A stretch of 14,363 nucleotides of DNA. Origin: JAGXOF01 sp046545575. GTDB lineage: Bacteria; Chloroflexota; Dehalococcoidia; SZUA-161; SpSt-899. The stretch lies in contig JBKGZM010000048.1 in assembly GCA_046545575.1 (NCBI GenBank), positions 1 to 14,363 on the forward strand, in the 5' to 3' direction. Positions 6,109 through 12,834 of the stretch are shown here, in pieces. Under the pieces are notes generated by a model, which made no database searches, had not been told where the DNA came from, and was given only the letters and a program-made list of their open reading frames with translations. Position 1 is the first letter of the stretch. Each line of letters opens with the position of its first letter. Position numbers and translations under genes: made by a program.

Positions 6109-7461
6109 ATGAGCAGTAATGGCAACAAACATCGGAGTTACTGGAACCCTGTCTTGGAAACCTTGGATCGCGAGAAACTACAAGCCCTCCAGCTTAGGAA
6201 ATTCAAGCGCATCCTAGGCTGGGCCTATGATAATTCCCCATTCTACAGGAGGCTTTATCAGGACGCCGGACTCGAGCCAGGGGACATTAAAAGCTTTGAG
6301 GATATACATAAAGTCCCAAAAATTGACAAAGACATGTTAAGAGATACGCAACAGAGAGAGCCATTCCCCTATGGTGATATATTGACAGTTCCTACGGAGA
6401 AGGTTTCTATCTTCAGACAAACCAGTGGGACTACCGGAGTTCCCGTTTATCAGGCAGATACCTGGCAAGATTGGGAATGGTGGACAGAGAGCTGGTGTTA
6501 TATCCTGTATGCTCAGGGCTACCGCAGCACGGACAGGGTTTTCATTCCCTTCGGTTACAACATCTTTGTGGCCTTCTGGGCCGGACATTATGCAGCTGAA
6601 AAGCTAGGCTGCGAGGTCGTTCCGGGTGGAGTACTGGACACCTCCTCTAGAATCCTCAAGATGCAGGAACTCAAATGTACCGCCTTTTTGGCGACACCTA
6701 CATATGTGTTAGGAATGGCGGATACGGCCAGGAACAAACTGGGAATTGACCCCGCCAAGGACCTTTCTATTGGAAGGATTACCACAGCTGGTGAGCCTGG
6801 GGGAAGCGTAGCCAGCACCAAGAAGCGAATGGAGGATGCCTGGGGTGCCAAGGTGTATGACCATATCGGAGCCACAGAGATAGGGGCCTGGAGCTACGAG
6901 TGTACCGAGCAGCCTGGCGGACCTCACGTGAACGAGGCACTCTTCCTTGTTGAGATTGAGGATATACAGACAGGGGAGCCGATTACCGAGCCTGGCCGCG
7001 AGGGGAAGATGGTCATTACCGCCTTCGACCGGTTTGCCAAGCCATGTATTCGCTTTGACTCCAAGGACGTGATCAAATGGGCCGATTACGGCTGTGATTG
7101 TGGGAGGACTTTCCGTCTAATTGAGGGTGGAGTGGTAGGGAGGTCCGATGATATCACGAAGGTGAAGGGGGTTCTCCTTGCACCTACTGCCATTGAGGAG
7201 GCGATTAGAAGCGTTCCGGAGTTGGGGGATGAGTATGAGGTAACCGTGAGCAAGAAAGGCGATATCGATGATATCCTGCTGCGAATAGAGCTACTGCCAG
7301 GGAAGGAAAGCGAACAGGACGATATCCTCACCCGTCTGAAGGACCAGCTGCGGGTCAAGACAAATCTGGGCTACCGGCTGGAAGTCGAACCATATGGGAG
7401 CCTTCCCAGGTATGAAGTTAAGGCCAAGAGATTCAGGGACCTGAGGAAGAAAGGAGGCTAA
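6109..7461 (+). CDS. PaaK-like acyl/aryl-CoA ligase (AMP-forming)
   Basis: This 450-residue protein is of the phenylacetate-CoA ligase (PaaK) type in the ANL superfamily. These enzymes convert a carboxylic acid, ATP and CoA to the CoA thioester, AMP and pyrophosphate. Motifs in order: RQTSGTTGVP P-loop (103-112), the TTAGEPGG region (225-232), YDHIGATEIG (250-259), a CDCGRTFR segment (329-336), the hinge GRSDDITKVKG (344-354) and a C-terminal lysine-rich end YEVKAKRF (435-442) supplying the adenylation lysine. PaaK homologues are dimeric and cytoplasmic. Substrates of this branch are often aromatic or medium-chain acids, and the specific acid here is unknown. AGGAGG lies just before ATG 6109. 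Position directly after the TRAP genes suggests it activates the imported acid. Confidence 0.88.
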   Translation: MSSNGNKHRSYWNPVLETLDREKLQALQLRKFKRILGWAYDNSPFYRRLYQDAGLEPGDIKSFEDIHKVPKIDKDMLRDTQQREPFPYGDILTVPTEKVSIFRQTSGTTGVPVYQADTWQDWEWWTESWCYILYAQGYRSTDRVFIPFGYNIFVAFWAGHYAAEKLGCEVVPGGVLDTSSRILKMQELKCTAFLATPTYVLGMADTARNKLGIDPAKDLSIGRITTAGEPGGSVASTKKRMEDAWGAKVYDHIGATEIGAWSYECTEQPGGPHVNEALFLVEIEDIQTGEPITEPGREGKMVITAFDRFAKPCIRFDSKDVIKWADYGCDCGRTFRLIEGGVVGRSDDITKVKGVLLAPTAIEEAIRSVPELGDEYEVTVSKKGDIDDILLRIELLPGKESEQDDILTRLKDQLRVKTNLGYRLEVEPYGSLPRYEVKAKRFRDLRKKGG

Positions 7462-7465
7462 CCGA

Positions 7466-7654
7466 ATGGAACAGTTTGATCTACCGGGAATGGCCCGGGA
7501 TATCCGGCAACTGCGTCAGCTGGCTGAGGAGTTGGACGGTAAGGCCTCTGGAATGGAAGCGGTGCACAGGAATGTTCAACGAATCCTGGCCAATGTGAAA
7601 ATGCTCGAGATCAATGTCTGCGATGTGGAGGAGATTGACAGTTATAAGAAGTAA
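7466..7654 (+). CDS. Small helical protein of unknown function (62 aa)
   Basis: I do not recognise a family. The gene is supported by a strong ribosome site (AAAGGAGG, made from the last codons of the ligase gene), an ATG 4 nt after the ligase stop, and tight spacing to the next gene. The protein is charged and apparently all helix. It has heptad-like leucines, isoleucines and valines from about 10 to 50 (DIRQLRQLAEEL, then VQRILANVKMLEINV), no membrane segment, and one cysteine near the C-terminus (NVCDVEE). It could be a helical-hairpin partner or stabiliser of the ligase or thiolase. That is inferred only from its place between them. Codon use looks like its neighbours, so it is unlikely to be a chance frame. 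Confidence 0.75.
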   Translation: MEQFDLPGMARDIRQLRQLAEELDGKASGMEAVHRNVQRILANVKMLEINVCDVEEIDSYKK

Positions 7655-7673
7655 GTGGGAAGGAGACAAAAAT

Positions 7674-7697
7674 ATGCTTGAGGTATGCAAGGGATGA
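7674..7697 (+). CDS. Seven-codon mini-ORF in front of the thiolase
   Basis: AGGAGA (7661-7666) sits 7 nt before ATG 7674, which is ideal spacing, but this frame encodes only MLEVCKG and stops at TGA 7695-7697. The stop overlaps the thiolase ATG at 7694 as ATGA. The mini-ORF could deliver ribosomes to the thiolase start by translational coupling, or be a leader peptide. No other good ribosome site for the thiolase is visible. Confidence 0.4.
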   Translation: MLEVCKG

Positions 7698-8881
7698 CTA
7701 ACATAAATGCCACAATGGTTGCCGGTGGTATGTGCAAGTTCGGTGTGAGACAAGCAAGCTACCTGGATATGGCTCAGGAGGCAGCTAAGGATTGTCTGGA
7801 TGATCTACCCGGGGTTACACCCAAGGACATAGATGGGATGCTCTTTGCCTCTACTTTTGTCGGAAGGCGTTCATCCCAGGCTAATACTGCACCCGTTATA
7901 GCGGAGAGGCTTGGAATAAAACCAACCTCTATCTGTGCCAGAGTTGACGTTTTATGTGCGGGCGGTAGCACTGGTATCCTTCTAGCAAAAGGGCTTGTTG
8001 AGAGCGGTATGGCTGAGGTGGTGTTGGTAGTTGGGTGCGAGAAGCTTTACACGCCGGAGACATGGCAGATTCAGTATGATGAGATTTCTGCCATAGACCA
8101 CGACTGGGATGCGTTTTCAGGGGTTGGCCCGCCACCTGTATGGTTCGCTGCTATTGCCAAAGAGCACATGAAGCATTACGGAACTACGAGAGAACAGCTG
8201 GCCGCAGTACCGGTAACCAACTACGACTACGGCACTACCAACCCGAAGGGCCATTTTCAGAAGGAGTTGGCAATTAACGATGTGGTAGAGGCGAGGGACA
8301 TTGCTGTACCGCTTGGACTGTATGACTGCTGTCCTTTGACTGATGGTGCAGCTGCAGTGATTATCGCCAGCGAGGAAAAGGCAAAAGAGTTCAGTAACAG
8401 GCCCCCTGTTTACATTCGAGGTGGGGCTCAGGTATCGCTTCATAGCGTATCGGCTAATTGGCCCGGGGAGCACCTTGGTGACTGGGCGCACATGAGATTG
8501 GCGGGCAAAAAGGCTTATGAAAGAACAGGATTGAAACCGAGCGATATAAACGTTGCGCAGGTCCACGATTGCTTTAGCATTTCCCAGATAGTTGAACTTG
8601 AAGAATTGGGCTTTTGTAACAAGGGCGAAGGTGGCCCCTTTATGGCTTCTGGAGAGACCAGGATTGATGGCGAGATCCCGACCAACACTGACGGGGGTCT
8701 TCTATCCGTTGGGCATCCGTTTGGAGCTACGGGGATTCGCCAGGGTATCGAAATAATGAAGCAGCTTCAAGGTAGGGCTGCGCGTCAGGTCAAGGGAGCA
8801 GTGAATGGTCTTACCCATAACCTGAGCGGATCCAATGTAGAACACACGATCGTGGTCTATAGTAAAGAATCCAGGAACTAG
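7694..8881 (+). CDS. SCP-x-type thiolase (acetyl-CoA acetyltransferase-like)
   Basis: This 395-residue protein (numbered from 7694) belongs to the thiolase superfamily, SCP-x/lipid-transfer branch. Such enzymes cleave 3-ketoacyl-CoA with CoA or, in the Ltp2 type, perform a retro-aldol cleavage. Seen: the nucleophilic cysteine in LCAGGSTG (C88), HDCFS (291-295), GHPFGATG with catalytic H341, and LTHNLSG with H375. The last motif replaces the cysteine of classical thiolases, as is usual in the SCP-x branch. A DUF35 gene follows after 9 nt, the standard partner arrangement. The start is uncertain: ATG 7685 adds three residues, while ATG 7694 is favoured because it overlaps the mini-ORF stop. It probably performs the carbon-carbon cleavage step of the pathway. 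Confidence 0.88.
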   Translation: MTNINATMVAGGMCKFGVRQASYLDMAQEAAKDCLDDLPGVTPKDIDGMLFASTFVGRRSSQANTAPVIAERLGIKPTSICARVDVLCAGGSTGILLAKGLVESGMAEVVLVVGCEKLYTPETWQIQYDEISAIDHDWDAFSGVGPPPVWFAAIAKEHMKHYGTTREQLAAVPVTNYDYGTTNPKGHFQKELAINDVVEARDIAVPLGLYDCCPLTDGAAAVIIASEEKAKEFSNRPPVYIRGGAQVSLHSVSANWPGEHLGDWAHMRLAGKKAYERTGLKPSDINVAQVHDCFSISQIVELEELGFCNKGEGGPFMASGETRIDGEIPTNTDGGLLSVGHPFGATGIRQGIEIMKQLQGRAARQVKGAVNGLTHNLSGSNVEHTIVVYSKESRN

Positions 8882-8890
8882 AGGTGAAAC

Positions 8891-9388
8891 ATGGCAGAGA
8901 ATATAGGAATACCTTTTCTCGAGGGGCGTTACTCTCCTACGTTGGATTTGTGGCCTATAGAGGCTAAGGAGTTTAATCGAATTCACCCCTTTTACGACAA
9001 CCTCAAAGAAGGAAGATACACAACAACAAAATGTAAGAAGTGTGGGCATATCAGCTATCCTCCACGTGTTATTTGTCCCGAGTGTTATTGCGATGAGCTT
9101 GAGTGGATAGAACTACCCACAAGAGGCAAGGTTATTACAGTTGTGGAAAAGTTGGTTGCAATTCCTGTTGGTTTTGGGGAGCCTTTAATTGACGCTTGGA
9201 TTGATTTAGGGGAGGACAGCCCGGTTAGGCATGTCTTCAGCCGGATTTTAAATTGCGAGTCAGGCGGGGTTAAAGAAGGCGACGAAGTCAAGCTTGTCGT
9301 TTTTGATGTGCCTGGACACCCAATTGAATGGCGCAAGGAGAGATGGATAGCTGAAAGGGTCTATTTCGCTTTTGAACCGATAAGTTGA
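8891..9388 (+). CDS. DUF35 zinc-ribbon/OB-fold acyl-CoA-binding protein
   Basis: This 165-residue protein has the standard two-part DUF35 layout. An N-terminal zinc ribbon has C48-x2-C51 and C62-x2-C65 (TKCKKCG ... RVICPEC). An OB fold of beta strands follows (about 75-160), including RGKVITVVEK and EGDEVKLVVFDV. Proteins of this family bind and position CoA-thioester substrates and form complexes with SCP-x thiolases or with Ltp2-type aldolases. The first 40 residues form a helical lead typical of the family. The start has GAGGTG just upstream, only 9 nt after the thiolase stop, so the two are almost certainly co-translated as one enzyme. All four zinc cysteines are intact. DUF35 is sometimes annotated Zn-ribbon OB-fold or COG1545. 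Confidence 0.9.
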   Translation: MAENIGIPFLEGRYSPTLDLWPIEAKEFNRIHPFYDNLKEGRYTTTKCKKCGHISYPPRVICPECYCDELEWIELPTRGKVITVVEKLVAIPVGFGEPLIDAWIDLGEDSPVRHVFSRILNCESGGVKEGDEVKLVVFDVPGHPIEWRKERWIAERVYFAFEPIS

Positions 9389-9454
9389 GTTGCCAACCCC
9401 GGCGTTTGATGAGATTCTTATTCATATCGACTACTGTTGAAAAGGAGGTAGGAC

Positions 9455-10219
9455 ATGTCACTTGAAGGAAAGACCGCATTGGTAACTGGGGCTTCAATGC
9501 CACGAGGTATTGGAAGGGCCATCGCTCTCAGGCTGGCGAGAGATGGGGCGGATGTAGTGGTAACCGGGTTTAGCCATATGGATGGCGTCGAGTCTGTAGC
9601 CCAAGAGATAAAGGATCTGGGACGAAAGTCGATGGCGGTTAAGATGAATGGAAGGGACTATTCGGATGTGCAGCGAGCTTTTGCGGAAATAAAAAACGGA
9701 CTCGGACCTGTAAACATCCTTGTGAACAATGCAGCACAAATGCGTCGCATGGTATCAATTGCTAAGACTACTGTAGAGGACTGGGATGCCGCGGTTAAAC
9801 TCTGTCTGAACTCTGCGTTTTATTGCATTAAGGAGGCCTGGCCGGATATGCGTGCAAACAATTGGGGCCGTATCGTTAATATGACCTCGGTAGCGGGGAT
9901 TCTTGGTGGATCCGGACAGACTGACTACAGTGCTGCCAAAGCTGGGCTCATCGGGCTAGCGAAGTCGACGGCACTGGAAGGCGGCCGGTTCAATATAACT
10001 GCAAACTGCGTTTTGGTGGGAATAGCCTCAACCGAAGCCTATGATGAACCAATTCCGGAAGACCTTCGCCAGAAGATTGAGAAGCAAACGGTTATCGGCA
10101 GACCTGCGAACCCGGAGGAAATCGCCAATGCCGTTGCCTTTGCTGTATCGGATGAGGCCCAGTATATGACAGGTGCTGTGGTAAATATGGTAGGTGGCCT
10201 TGATTTGTGGACAATGTAA
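9455..10219 (+). CDS. Short-chain dehydrogenase/reductase (SDR)
   Basis: This 254-residue classical SDR is full-length and cytoplasmic. It has the NAD(P)-binding TGASMPRGIG (11-20), the structural NNAA (91-94), the catalytic tetrad N119, S145, Y158 and K162, and a FabG-like C-terminus (IGRPANPEEIANAVAFAVSDEAQYMTGAV). These enzymes oxidise hydroxyl groups or reduce ketones. In this context oxidation of a 3-hydroxyacyl-CoA to the 3-ketoacyl-CoA used by the thiolase is the simplest proposal, but it is inferred. The residue after the second beta strand is not an obvious Asp or Arg, so NAD versus NADP use is not clear. A strong AAGGAGG precedes ATG 9455. It lies 66 nt after the DUF35 gene and ends the plus-strand block. 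Confidence 0.9.
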   Translation: MSLEGKTALVTGASMPRGIGRAIALRLARDGADVVVTGFSHMDGVESVAQEIKDLGRKSMAVKMNGRDYSDVQRAFAEIKNGLGPVNILVNNAAQMRRMVSIAKTTVEDWDAAVKLCLNSAFYCIKEAWPDMRANNWGRIVNMTSVAGILGGSGQTDYSAAKAGLIGLAKSTALEGGRFNITANCVLVGIASTEAYDEPIPEDLRQKIEKQTVIGRPANPEEIANAVAFAVSDEAQYMTGAVVNMVGGLDLWTM

Positions 10220-10368
10220 AAGTGAGGTGGTGTCAAGATTTCAGACAAGTGCTTAAGAGCGACTATCAGTCGGAGATCCTCACCTATCCTGTTCTAGAGA
10301 TGGGCCTCACCCATTGTAAAGGAGTACCATCCTGGATATCCTGATGTATGGGCACGCAGTAGCTCTCC
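10220..10368. other. Convergent intergenic gap, no gene seen
   Basis: About 150 nt lie between the SDR stop and the DUF2851 stop on the other strand. Only a 5-bp hairpin (CGACT-ATC-AGTCG near 10259-10271) is visible. No T-run, gene or convincing bidirectional terminator was found. Confidence 0.4.
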
Positions 10369-11709
10369 CTACTCCGATTCTGGGTCTAGTGCAGCAGCAC
10401 TTGCCAGAGCGTTGCTAATGGGGCAAGGCTCGCATCTCTGCTGCTGGCAAAATGTCTTGTAGAGATGAATGAGGCCCTGTTGCAGGTGGGCGCAATCGAT
10501 GTCGCTTTTTTGTGTACCCCAGAAGAGTTGACCAAGGTAGCGGGTTATCTGGTTTTCGCTCAGGCGTGGATAGCGTTTGTAAAGCTCCAGGACATGTTCC
10601 TTGAGTTTATAATCGGACTTCACTTCCGCCCAAGCCAGGCCAAAAGGCAGCACCACATTCACCACAATCTCCCGTGCCCGAGACCGGCCGATAAACCCTG
10701 GGATTACAAAGCCCTTTTCGATCGAGGCCGGTTTGTCTGGGGTTGTTTTCTGCAAAAGGTCAAGAACTCCGCTCAGCAAGCCGCGCTCCAGGTAGTTTGT
10801 AAGCAGGCAACCTGCGGCAAGGAGACGTTGCGATGGAAAGTTCTTTGGGTGCATGCGGAAGAAATACCAGTCTGAGTAATTCATTGGGTTTTTAATGTTC
10901 AGAGATTGCCAGATCGTCTCGAGGCCGGCAATCTCTGCGTGGTTACCAAGACCGGACTTATGCCCGCATTGAGATGGAAGCAACCCTGCTGCTCCAAGAA
11001 GTACCGCTTGTAAAGTGGCTTGGGGATTTCGGGACTCGCCGGCAAAGCTTTCCAGGATCCTGAGTGGGAGGTGCTGTGCCAGTTCCTGAAAGGGCTTCTT
11101 GTTTTTGGTATAGCCCAGAGCCCCCATTATACCCTGATACAGTACTTGCTCCGGCTCCTCCAGGACCATACTCACCTCGAAGGAAGCCGACTTGACATAA
11201 AACCTGTCTTTACCATGCTCATCCAGAATCCCCAATAGAGTATTCTTGGATAATTGTGTTCCTGCCCCCTTGCACGGGAGTGGTGGTGCAGGATGGGCCC
11301 TTGCCCGAACGGAGAGCTCGTCCAGTGAGCCGTTTAGATAATTGTACAGAGAAACTGTAGGGACCGTTCCCCCACTCTCAAGGCAAGCTGGTCTTTTAGC
11401 GTCATCCCAGAGCACGACCTGAAGGATGACTCCATTAAAATGCGGGTCACGGTGATGCCCGTGAGAGTGCCAGTCGCTGGACCTCACGTGAAGTTCAACA
11501 TCGCCTTCCAGTATCTCGTCATCGAGGGTGATTACTGCACTCAGAAAATCAGGGCCGCTGTCCCTGTTTTCGGTCCCCGGTGAACGGACTCTCACGATTC
11601 TCCCTTCGCTGCTGGGTAGTGGCCCTCTTTGCACCCACTGACCCTTCCATATCTCGGATAGAAGGCTTTCAGGGACTCTGGGGTTGTTGTTCTCAGTGTT
11701 AGTCATCAT
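10369..11709 (-). CDS. DUF2851 family protein
   Basis: This 446-residue protein of unknown function matches the DUF2851 family. The family's N-terminal signatures are present: a Trp-containing start (LLSEIWKGQWVQ), RVRSPGTENRDSGPDF (40-55) and GDVELHVRSSDWHSHGHHRD (69-88), with acidic and histidine residues suggestive of a nuclease-like or metal-binding active site. The latter is an inference. The C-terminus carries a cysteine cluster, FCQQQRCEPCP, common at this end of the family. No signal peptide or membrane helix is present. ATG 11709 is preferred over TTG 11718; ATG 11706 is equally possible, and no clear Shine-Dalgarno is seen. It lies 57 nt downstream of the cyclic-nucleotide-binding-fold gene on the same strand, so the two may be co-transcribed. 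Confidence 0.82.
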   Translation of the reverse strand: MMTNTENNNPRVPESLLSEIWKGQWVQRGPLPSSEGRIVRVRSPGTENRDSGPDFLSAVITLDDEILEGDVELHVRSSDWHSHGHHRDPHFNGVILQVVLWDDAKRPACLESGGTVPTVSLYNYLNGSLDELSVRARAHPAPPLPCKGAGTQLSKNTLLGILDEHGKDRFYVKSASFEVSMVLEEPEQVLYQGIMGALGYTKNKKPFQELAQHLPLRILESFAGESRNPQATLQAVLLGAAGLLPSQCGHKSGLGNHAEIAGLETIWQSLNIKNPMNYSDWYFFRMHPKNFPSQRLLAAGCLLTNYLERGLLSGVLDLLQKTTPDKPASIEKGFVIPGFIGRSRAREIVVNVVLPFGLAWAEVKSDYKLKEHVLELYKRYPRLSENQITRYLGQLFWGTQKSDIDCAHLQQGLIHLYKTFCQQQRCEPCPISNALASAAALDPESE

Positions 11710-11766
11710 AGCACGCAATCTGACACGTTTATCACTCGCAGGGTGGGGATTTGTTGCCCTTTTGAT

Positions 11767-12234
11767 TTACCGGAAGGTGTCCATTGCCCCGTAGGCAGAG
11801 CGCAATCTGTCATAAAGGACGTAGGCCACCCGTTCCATCACCTGGCAGCCCATCTCGGGTCGGGTTTCCAGCATTTCCCGCAGCCTCGGTCCATCCAGTG
11901 AGATAAGCCTTGTTGGTTTCTGGCACACCGCTGAAGCGGTGGTGCTGCCCAATTCCCCTACTAGTGTAGATAATCCAAGTCCTCTTCCCCTTCCCAGCAG
12001 AGCAATTGTCACTGTTGCCTCGCGGCCACCTAAGCTGACCCATCTCAGCAGAGCTATCTGGCCTTCTACAATCAGGTAGAGTTCGGTCTTGTATTCTCCC
12101 TGCGTAAATACGGTCTCACCGGCTTTATAGCTCTGGATCTGGCTCAAGGTTGCGATTTGTTCTACGTTCTCATGACTCAAAGGGCCAAAGAGTTCACACT
12201 TCTGCAGTGCTTCAACCATCTCTGACATATTCAT
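11767..12234 (-). CDS. Stand-alone cyclic-nucleotide-binding-fold protein
   Basis: This 155-residue protein has one CRP-like jelly-roll domain (about 13-125: FGPLSHENVEQIATL, YKAGETVFTQGE, LYLIVEGQIALLR) and a short C-terminal helix, and it ends there. The helix-turn-helix of CRP/FNR regulators is absent. The phosphate cassette appears degenerate: near GLSTLVGELGSTTASAV the usual Arg-Ser/Thr-Ala is replaced by Thr-Ala-Ser-Ala, so canonical cAMP binding is doubtful. It may act as a sensor through protein contacts. The start at 12234 (or ATG 12228) follows a GGGGG tract. The longer reading from 12300 would run through the predicted promoter and is rejected. It is divergent from the thioesterase gene and upstream of DUF2851. 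Confidence 0.8.
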   Translation of the reverse strand: MNMSEMVEALQKCELFGPLSHENVEQIATLSQIQSYKAGETVFTQGEYKTELYLIVEGQIALLRWVSLGGREATVTIALLGRGRGLGLSTLVGELGSTTASAVCQKPTRLISLDGPRLREMLETRPEMGCQVMERVAYVLYDRLRSAYGAMDTFR

Positions 12235-12256
12235 ACCCCCGCAATTTGGTGACAAT

Positions 12257-12285
12257 ATTATAGTAGACAATTTGCTGGCATACAA
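12257..12285 (-). promoter_or_regulatory. Promoter for the cNMP-fold/DUF2851 pair
   Basis: On the minus strand TTGTAT (12285-12280) is followed after 17 nt by a perfect TATAAT (12262-12257). Transcription would start near 12250, about 16 nt before the ATG at 12234. The -35 matches 3 of 6. Confidence 0.5.
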
Positions 12286-12299
12286 TGCCCTTAATAACA

Positions 12300-12328
12300 T
12301 TGACTCCGCTGCTGCAACAAGGTATCAT
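12300..12328 (+). promoter_or_regulatory. Promoter for thioesterase/membrane-protein pair
   Basis: TTGACT (12300-12305, 5 of 6) and TATCAT (12323-12328, 5 of 6) are separated by 17 nt. This is one of the best sigma-70-like promoters in the window. The start of transcription near 12335 leaves about 35 nt before the thioesterase. It is divergent from the promoter at 12257-12285. Confidence 0.6.
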
Positions 12329-12367
12329 TAGACCGTCTTATTATGCGAAACCATTTAGCTCTGGAGG

Positions 12368-12808
12368 GTGACAATTAGCGAGGAAATCCTTGAGGCGATC
12401 CGGCGAAGGGTAAGAGAGGAACCCTTTGCAAATAAGATGGGGTTGGAACTCCTGGAAATCGGAGCGGGGTACTCTCTGGTCAGGATGGAATTTACCCCAG
12501 AAATGGAAAATATTCATGGCATTGCACATGGAGGCGCGATATTCTCCCTTATCGATGAGGCATTTGAGACGGCTTCAAATTCCCATGGCACGGTGGCTGT
12601 GGCCCTCAACATGAACATTACATATCTCGCACGTCCTTCACCGGGGGATATACTCACTTCCGAGGCCAATGAGGTTAGTAGATTGAGTCGTACTGCAAAT
12701 TACTATATCACCGTTAAAAACCAGGACGAAAAGCTCATCGCCACCTGCCAGGCGCTGGTTTACAGGAAGAAGGAATCACTGCCATTCCTGAACGAAGGAG
12801 TCCAGTAA
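12368..12808 (+). CDS. PaaI-type hotdog-fold acyl-CoA thioesterase
   Basis: This protein of about 146 residues (144 if ATT 12374 is used) has the PaaI/4HBT hotdog fold. It carries NIHG (48-51), HGGAIFSLIDEAFE (54-67) with the catalytic acid D63 (numbered from 12368), and then ALNMNITYLARPSPGDILTSEA. Such tetrameric enzymes hydrolyse aryl- or acyl-CoA thioesters that stall a pathway, including hydroxyphenylacetyl-CoA for E. coli PaaI. A housekeeping or detoxifying role next to a CoA-ligase block is plausible but inferred. The start is odd. GTG 12368 directly abuts its only Shine-Dalgarno, GGAGG (12363-12367), with no spacer, while ATT 12374 sits 6 nt from it. The frame is closed upstream by TAG 12356. 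The good promoter at 12300-12328 serves it. Confidence 0.88.
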   Translation: MTISEEILEAIRRRVREEPFANKMGLELLEIGAGYSLVRMEFTPEMENIHGIAHGGAIFSLIDEAFETASNSHGTVAVALNMNITYLARPSPGDILTSEANEVSRLSRTANYYITVKNQDEKLIATCQALVYRKKESLPFLNEGVQ

Positions 12809-12834
12809 TTGTTTAGTTCTTAGAGAGGTCTTTT

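Noticed and set aside
7257..7325. Clustered GATATC-like palindromes in the ligase gene
   Set aside because: They arise from codons for Asp-Ile/Asp-Asp-Ile repeats in the C-terminal domain; no spacing or flanking pattern suggests a binding array.
8117..8566. 149-codon minus-strand frame inside the thiolase gene
   Set aside because: It is opposite conserved thiolase sequence, with no ribosome site and no recognisable domain.
10465..10875. 136-codon plus-strand frame opposite DUF2851
   Set aside because: The minus-strand protein has family signatures; this frame has none and no ribosome site.
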